From contig JASLBX010000076.1 in assembly GCA_030146385.1 (NCBI GenBank), positions 1-9,426 on the forward strand: a stretch of DNA of 9,426 nt, in the 5' to 3' direction. A program made the translations under genes and the position numbers. Below are positions 6,001 through 9,426 of this stretch, piece by piece (positions within the stretch are counted from its first letter, which is position 1; each line of letters begins with the position of its first letter). This stretch comes from Jiangellaceae bacterium. GTDB taxonomy: Bacteria; Actinomycetota; Actinomycetes; Jiangellales; Jiangellaceae. The notes beneath the pieces were generated by a model. It was not told the DNA's origin, searched no databases, and saw only the letters and a list, made by a program, of their open reading frames with translations.

Positions 6001-6948
6001 TCAGGCCCAGAGCTGGCCGTCCAGCCGGTCCTCGGCGTCGTCCAGCGTGCCCTCGTAGGCACCGGTCGACAGGTACTTCCAGCCGGCGTCGGCGACGATA
6101 AAGGCGATGTCGGCCCGCTCCCCTGCGGCGGCGGCCTTCCGGGCGATGCCGAGCGCGGCGTGCAGCACGGCGCCCGTCGAGATGCCGGCGAAGATGCCTT
6201 CGGCCTCGAGCAGCTCACGGGTGCGGCGGACGGCGTCGCGGGGGCCGACCGAGTAACGCGTGGTGAGCACCGACTCGTCGTAGAGCTCGGGCACGAATCC
6301 CTCGTCGAGGTTGCGCAGGCCGTACACGAGCTCGCCGTAGCGAGGTTCGGCCGCGACGATCGCCACGCCCGGAGCCTTCTCGCGGAGGTAGCGGCCGACA
6401 CCCATGAGCGTGCCGGTGGTGCCCAGCCCGGCGACGAAGTGCGTGATCTCCGGCAGGTCGGCCAGCAGTTCCGGGCCGGTGGTGGCGTAGTGCGCCTCGG
6501 TGTTCGCCGGGTTCCCGTACTGGTAGAGCATCACCCAGTCGGGATGCTCGGCCGCGAGCTGTTTGGCCACTCGCACTGCCTCGTTCGACCCGCCGGCGGC
6601 AGGAGAGGAGATGATCTCCGCGCCCCACATGCGCAACAGCTGCCGACGCTCTTCGGAGGTGTTCTCCGGCATGACGCACACCAGCCGGTACCCCTTGAGC
6701 TTGGCCGCCATCGCGAGCGAGATGCCCGTGTTGCCGGACGTCGGCTCCAGGATGGTGCAGCCATGCGTGAGTCTGCCGTCGCGCTCCGCCATCTCGATCA
6801 TTCGCAGCGCGGGCCGATCCTTGATGGACCCGGTGGGGTTGCGGTCCTCGAGCTTGGCCCACAGCCGCACGTCCGGAGACGGCGACAGGCGGGGCAGGCC
6901 GACCAGCGGCGTGCCCCCGACGGCGGCCAGCATCGAGTCGAACCGCAT
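6001..6948 (-). CDS. cysM: O-phosphoserine-dependent cysteine synthase CysM
   Basis: A 315-residue PLP enzyme of the cysteine synthase fold. The PLP lysine is Lys43 in PTGSIKDRP; LEPTSGNTGISLAMA (68-82) is the substrate and PLP loop; GLGTTGTLMG (174-183) binds the PLP phosphate. Sequence and context match M. tuberculosis CysM, which uses O-phosphoserine and thiocarboxylated CysO instead of O-acetylserine and sulfide. The Arg that reads the phosphate there (Arg220) aligns with Arg212 in LRNLDEG, and the C-terminal ...GQLWA tail that closes over the active site is retained. It begins 5 bp after cysO, whose last codons supply a GGAGG ribosome binding site with a 9-nt spacer. The pathway is thought to favour cysteine synthesis under oxidative stress. 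Confidence 0.96.
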   Translation of the reverse strand: MRFDSMLAAVGGTPLVGLPRLSPSPDVRLWAKLEDRNPTGSIKDRPALRMIEMAERDGRLTHGCTILEPTSGNTGISLAMAAKLKGYRLVCVMPENTSEERRQLLRMWGAEIISSPAAGGSNEAVRVAKQLAAEHPDWVMLYQYGNPANTEAHYATTGPELLADLPEITHFVAGLGTTGTLMGVGRYLREKAPGVAIVAAEPRYGELVYGLRNLDEGFVPELYDESVLTTRYSVGPRDAVRRTRELLEAEGIFAGISTGAVLHAALGIARKAAAAGERADIAFIVADAGWKYLSTGAYEGTLDDAEDRLDGQLWA

Positions 6949-6953
6949 GGGCG

Positions 6954-7226
6954 TCAGCCTCCGGCGACGGCCGGCAGCACCGTCACCGAGTCGCCATCGG
7001 ACACCTGCGTCTTCAGGCCGTCGAGGAAGCGCACGTCCTCGTCGTTCAGGTAGACGTTGACGAACCGGCGCAAGCCGCCATTCTCGACCAGGCGATCGCG
7101 AAGCCCAGAGTGGCGCCCTTCCAGATCGTCGATCAGTGCGGCGAGCGTGTCACCCGTGCCCTCGACCGTCTTGGCGCCACCCGTGTACTGGCGCAGGATC
7201 GTGGGAATGCGAACCTCGATGGACAT
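6954..7226 (-). CDS. cysO: sulfur carrier protein CysO (ubiquitin-like, MoaD/ThiS family)
   Basis: A 90-residue ubiquitin-fold sulfur carrier ending in AVAGG. The C-terminal Gly-Gly is adenylated and thiocarboxylated by an E1-like enzyme, and the thiocarboxylate then donates sulfur to the aminoacrylate on CysM, giving a CysO-cysteine adduct. Visible features are VRIPTILRQYTGG at the start, VNVYLNDEDVRFLDGL in the middle and DGDSVTVLPAVAGG at the end, the usual beta-grasp ending. I chose ATG 7226 (MSIEVRIP) over in-frame upstream starts at 7265 and 7271 because homology begins there; AGAGAG 5 nt before it is only a weak ribosome binding site. The activating E1-like (MoeZ-type) enzyme is not in this window. 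Confidence 0.95.
   Translation of the reverse strand: MSIEVRIPTILRQYTGGAKTVEGTGDTLAALIDDLEGRHSGLRDRLVENGGLRRFVNVYLNDEDVRFLDGLKTQVSDGDSVTVLPAVAGG
6958..6962 (-). promoter_or_regulatory. cysM ribosome binding site inside the cysO Gly-Gly codons
   Basis: On the - strand GGAGG, made from the GGA and GGC codons of the essential cysO C-terminal diglycine, lies 9 nt before the cysM ATG at 6948. It couples cysO and cysM translation. Confidence 0.75.
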
Positions 7227-7289
7227 ATTGACTCTCTGCTCCTCGGACGGTCGGACTCGCCTCATGCGCAACGACCAGACAGGTCACCA

Positions 7290-7718
7290 TCATTCCGCAC
7301 CAGCCAGGATCCGGACGTCCTCCTCGCTGATCTCGCCATCGACGATGCGAAACGAGCGCACCTCCGGCTCGTCCAGCTCCTCCCGCGTGGAGACCAGCAG
7401 GTAGTGGGCGTTCGGCTCGGACGCATAGGAGACATCCGTCCGCGACGGGTACGCCTCGGTCGACGTGTGCGAGTGGTAGATCACCACTGGCTCCTCGTCC
7501 CGGTCGTCCATCTCACGCCACACCTTCAGCTGCTCCATCGAATCGAACCGGTAAAAGGTGGGCGAGCGTTCGGCGTTGGCCATCGGGATGAAGCGCTCGG
7601 CCCGATCCGAGCCGATCGGGCCGGCGACGACGCCACAAGCCTCGTCCGGGTGGTCACGGCGGGCGTGAGCGATGATGGCGTCGACCAGGTCACGGCGGAT
7701 TTCCAGCACGACAGCCAA
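7290..7718 (-). CDS. mec: Mec, JAMM-type CysO-cysteine peptidase
   Basis: A 142-residue zinc metalloprotease of the JAMM/MPN+ family that hydrolyses the CysO-Cys adduct to free cysteine and regenerated CysO. The full zinc motif is present: Glu26 in DEACG, then His82-x-His84 and, after seven residues, Ser92-x-x-Asp95 (YHSHTSTEAYPSRTD). NAERSPTFYRFDSMEQLKVW (48-67) is characteristic of this subgroup. The start is TTG 7718 or GTG 7709 (139 aa); no ATG is available and neither has a good ribosome binding site. It ends 63 bp before cysO. Rv1333, which lies upstream of mec in M. tuberculosis, is absent; an inverted repeat occupies the gap instead. Confidence 0.94.
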   Translation of the reverse strand: MAVVLEIRRDLVDAIIAHARRDHPDEACGVVAGPIGSDRAERFIPMANAERSPTFYRFDSMEQLKVWREMDDRDEEPVVIYHSHTSTEAYPSRTDVSYASEPNAHYLLVSTREELDEPEVRSFRIVDGEISEEDVRILAGAE

Positions 7719-7756
7719 GTCTACGATTCCGGTCGATCACGTTCAGCATGCCTGTG

Positions 7757-7792
7757 GGTGCCGTACCAGGCGCGTGCGGGTGGTACGGCACC
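7757..7792. repeat. 12-bp perfect inverted repeat, 12-nt loop, between DUF2017 gene and mec
   Basis: GGTGCCGTACCA (7757-7768) and its exact reverse complement TGGTACGGCACC (7781-7792) flank a 12-nt GC-rich loop. It lies 21 bp after the DUF2017 stop and 38 bp before the mec start. As RNA it forms a strong hairpin, but no T-run follows in the direction of transcription, so it would be a T-less terminator at most. Each arm also reads GGT...ACC, so a pair of protein-binding sites is an alternative. Confidence 0.6.
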
Positions 7793-7812
7793 GACGAACC
7801 TAGTGGTGTCCG

Positions 7813-8412
7813 CTATGAGCTCAACGCGCGGACGAGGGTCTCCTGCACGAAGCCGAGCCACTGGTAGACGTCGTGCACGTGCCGGCGCGGGTCGTCATCG
7901 GCCAGCGAGTCCCAAAGATCTTCGTCCCCCTCCTCGACCCCGAGCCGGGTTCCCAGCGCGAGCCGCAGGTCAGTCAGCGTCCGCATCCAGGCTTCGGCCT
8001 CGTTGCTGTCGAGGTGAACCTTCACCTTCTCCCGTTGCTGCTCATCGCCGTAGGCATCCGCGGCCTGATCAGCGGTCGCCAGCGATGCCAGCACGGTCGC
8101 GGCGTAGCCCGCCTTCGTTTCCCGCAGGCCGCGTTCGGTGTACCGCCGGAAGTCCGAGGCCGCCTCCTCATCGTCGCGATAGGCGTCCGGAAATAGCCGG
8201 AGCAGCACCGGGTCTGTCGGCCGCGAGGGGTCGTCGTCTCCCAGCCCGCCCAGCACTGCCGCCAGCGGATCGTCGCGGTTCTGCGCGATGGTGGGATGAT
8301 CGCGGACAAGCTCAAGCAACTGGCCGACCAACGACGCCAGCAGTTCGGTCTCGACCACGTGGAAGGACGCGGACACACGTCCCCCGCGGGCCCGCCTGAA
8401 CGCGGTGCTCAG
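7813..8412 (-). CDS. DUF2017 family protein, probable CTG start
   Basis: A 199-residue (or 187-residue) DUF2017 protein, mostly helical and acidic, of unknown biochemical role. The family is found almost only next to clpS in actinobacteria. Features are an N-terminal EXXLLxxLxxQLLELV helix, DPVLLRLFPDAYRDDEEAA, the conserved NEAEAWMRTLTDLRLALGTRLGV and a C-terminal VYQWLGFVQETLVRAL. The obvious start is GTG 8376, but the frame continues 12 codons further up with residues STAFRRARGG, a typical N-terminus for this family as I recall it. No ATG, GTG or TTG exists there; only CTG 8412, which has GGGGGAG exactly 6 nt upstream. I therefore prefer CTG. The GTG also has a GGGGGA, but only 3 nt away. 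The stop of clpS is 3 bp before the CTG. Confidence 0.85.
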   Translation of the reverse strand: MSTAFRRARGGRVSASFHVVETELLASLVGQLLELVRDHPTIAQNRDDPLAAVLGGLGDDDPSRPTDPVLLRLFPDAYRDDEEAASDFRRYTERGLRETKAGYAATVLASLATADQAADAYGDEQQREKVKVHLDSNEAEAWMRTLTDLRLALGTRLGVEEGDEDLWDSLADDDPRRHVHDVYQWLGFVQETLVRALSS

Positions 8413-8415
8413 TGT

Positions 8416-8709
8416 CTACTCCCCCGCCTTCTGCAAAGTTGCCCATAGGCCGTAGGAATGCATCGCCTCGACGTCTCGCTCCATCTCCTCACGAGAACCA
8501 GAGGACACCGCAGCCTTGCCCTTCTCATGCACGTCGAGCATCAACCGCTCGGCCTTCTTCTTCGGGTATCCGAAGTAGTTCTGGAACACATAGGTGACGT
8601 ACGACATCAAGTTGACAGGATCGTTCCACACCACGGTGACCCACGGCGTCTCCTGCGCGACAATTTCATCCGCGTCGGGCCGCTCGAGCTCAGCAGGGGC
8701 GGTGACCAT
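8416..8709 (-). CDS. clpS: ATP-dependent Clp protease adaptor ClpS
   Basis: A 97-residue N-degron adaptor that binds N-terminal bulky hydrophobic residues and delivers substrates to the ClpC/ClpP protease in the cytoplasm. Features: PWVTVVWNDPVNLMSYVTYVF (22-42) with the Asn29-Asp30 pair that contacts the substrate amino terminus, GYPKKKAERLMLDVHEKGKAAV (47-68) with the conserved His61, and EEMERDVEAMHSYGLWATL (74-92). The open frame extends far upstream through the divergent pncB gene, but homology begins only near ATG 8709. The ribosome binding site is poor (GGGG 1 nt before ATG). Next on the strand is the DUF2017 gene, 3 bp past the CTG-start reading. Confidence 0.95.
   Translation of the reverse strand: MVTAPAELERPDADEIVAQETPWVTVVWNDPVNLMSYVTYVFQNYFGYPKKKAERLMLDVHEKGKAAVSSGSREEMERDVEAMHSYGLWATLQKAGE
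8419..8425 (-). promoter_or_regulatory. ribosome binding site placed for the DUF2017 CTG start
   Basis: On the - strand GGGGGAG overlaps the last clpS codons (Gly-Glu) and stands 6 nt before CTG 8412, with the clpS stop TAG lying inside the spacer. Confidence 0.6.
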
Positions 8710-8753
8710 GCCCCTATGGTGACACCTCCGACGCTCAACGCGGGAGGGTCGCT
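8710..8753. promoter_or_regulatory. 44-bp divergent clpS/pncB control region
   Basis: Only 44 bp separate the two start codons, so the two promoters must overlap or reach into the opposite coding region. It holds the pncB ribosome binding site, a GGTGACACC dyad (8718-8726) and, on the - strand, a TTGAGC that could be a -35. I cannot define a convincing -10 for either gene. Confidence 0.4.
8742..8748 (+). promoter_or_regulatory. ribosome binding site that decides the pncB start
   Basis: GGGAGGG lies 5 nt before GTG 8754 and selects it over the in-frame GTGs at 8766 and 8772. Confidence 0.8.
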
Positions 8754-9426
8754 GTGGATAAGATCGTGGGTGTGCCGGGCACCACTGCGCTGTTGACCGA
8801 CCACTACGAGCTGACCATGCTCCAGGCCGCCCTCGCACACGGGACGGCCCGCCGGCGCTGTGTATTCGAGCTGTTCGCCCGCCGACTCCCTGAAGGACGG
8901 CGCTACGGCGTGGTCGCCGGCATCGGGCGCCTGCTCGCCGACCTCGAGCAGTTCCGCTTCGACGACGACGTGCTCGCCGACCTCGAACGCCGCCAGGTTG
9001 TGGACGCCCAGACGCTGCGCTGGCTTGCCGACTACCGCTTCTCCGGCAACATCTGGGGCTACGGCGAGGGCGAGTGCTACTTTCCCTACTCGCCGCTGCT
9101 GATCGTCGAAGGAACCTTCGCCGAGGCGGTCGTCCTGGAGACGCTGGCGCTGTCCGTCCTGAACTTCGACTCCGCAATCGCAGCCGCCGCGTCCCGGATG
9201 ACGGTGGCGGCCGGCGAACGTCCCTGCATCGAGATGGGCTCGCGGCGAACCCACGAGCGGGCGGCCGTTGCCGCGGCCCGTGCGGCCTACATCGCGGGGT
9301 TCTCCTCGACCAGCAATCTGGAGGCGGGACGGACGTACGGAATGCCCACCCGCGGCACCAGCGCCCACTCCTTCACCTTGCTGCACGACACCGAGCGCGA
9401 CGCGTTCACCGCGCAGATCGACTCGC
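8754..9426 (+). CDS. pncB: nicotinate phosphoribosyltransferase, N-terminal half (runs off the window)
   Basis: The first 224 residues of nicotinate phosphoribosyltransferase, which joins nicotinate to PRPP (with ATP) to give nicotinate mononucleotide in NAD salvage. Homology runs through TALLTDHYELTMLQAAL, CVFELFARRLPEGRRYGVVAGI, FRFDDDVLADL, LNFDSAIAAAASRM, MGSRRTHE (161-168), GFSSTSNLEAGRTYGMPTRGTSAHS and FTLLHD. His205 in GTSAHS is the expected phosphorylated catalytic His. Full-length relatives have roughly 430-450 residues, so about half is missing on the right. The start is GTG 8754, chosen for its GGGAGGG site. Divergence from clpS matches M. tuberculosis pncB1 (Rv1330c)-clpS. M. tuberculosis has two pncB genes; whether this organism does cannot be seen here. 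Confidence 0.93.
   Translation, partial: MDKIVGVPGTTALLTDHYELTMLQAALAHGTARRRCVFELFARRLPEGRRYGVVAGIGRLLADLEQFRFDDDVLADLERRQVVDAQTLRWLADYRFSGNIWGYGEGECYFPYSPLLIVEGTFAEAVVLETLALSVLNFDSAIAAAASRMTVAAGERPCIEMGSRRTHERAAVAAARAAYIAGFSSTSNLEAGRTYGMPTRGTSAHSFTLLHDTERDAFTAQIDS

Noticed and set aside
8705..8720. ACCAT/ATGGT hairpin over the clpS start codon
   Set aside because: Only a 5-bp stem with a 6-nt loop; too weak to claim translational control.
8710..9177. Long N-terminal extension of ClpS into the pncB region
   Set aside because: Arg/Ser-rich antisense shadow of pncB; ClpS proteins of this size start near ATG 8709.
1..9426. Mobile element, phage, CRISPR or defence system
   Set aside because: No transposase, integrase, Cas or toxin/antitoxin-like product, no direct-repeat array and no terminal repeats; the gene order is that of a conserved actinobacterial core block.

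Overview
This is a GC-rich window with dense, co-oriented genes, GTG/TTG starts and very short or overlapping gene junctions, which fits an actinobacterium. The strongest taxonomic clue is gene order. Read from right to left, pncB | clpS - DUF2017 - mec - cysO - cysM - [insert] - murI - MBL phosphodiesterase - rph - rdgB reproduces the Mycobacterium tuberculosis Rv1330c-Rv1341 neighbourhood as I remember it. Rv1333 (peptidase) and Rv1337 (rhomboid-like) are missing here. The protein sequences differ enough from the mycobacterial ones that I would call it a non-mycobacterial actinomycete, and I do not name a genus.

Right part (about 6000-9426). A truncated nicotinate phosphoribosyltransferase gene (pncB, + strand) diverges from clpS with only 44 bp between the start codons. 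clpS (N-degron adaptor of the Clp protease) is followed 3 bp later by a DUF2017 gene whose most likely start is a CTG. A strong inverted repeat at 7757-7792 then separates these two genes from the cysteine-biosynthesis set mec-cysO-cysM. CysM is the O-phosphoserine-type cysteine synthase, CysO the sulfur carrier with a C-terminal Gly-Gly, and Mec the JAMM metalloprotease that releases cysteine from the CysO-Cys adduct.

Middle part (about 4970-6000). Two genes that are not part of the mycobacterial block sit here head to head: a putative glycolipid-binding (DUF1089-type) protein on the - strand and a small cysteine-rich DUF2695-type protein on the + strand. Their shared upstream region holds four GACAA/TTGTC elements in alternating orientation, spaced 19-20 bp, which looks like a control region.

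Left part (1-4921). murI (D-glutamate supply for peptidoglycan) overlaps a metallo-beta-lactamase-fold phosphodiesterase by 4 bp. rph (tRNA 3' maturation), probably with its own leaderless promoter, overlaps rdgB (house-cleaning XTP/dITP pyrophosphatase) by 1 bp. Downstream on the same strand are a membrane-anchored molybdopterin oxidoreductase of the sulfite oxidase type and the 5' part of an aldo/keto reductase gene.

Overall this is mainly a conserved core-metabolism block, not a new defence or mobile system. The parts worth a second look are the regulatory structures, the CTG start, the double use of the cysO Gly-Gly codons as ribosome binding site for cysM, and the two-gene insert. I see no tRNA, rRNA, CRISPR array, insertion sequence or attachment site. 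No stretch longer than about 120 bp lacks a gene.
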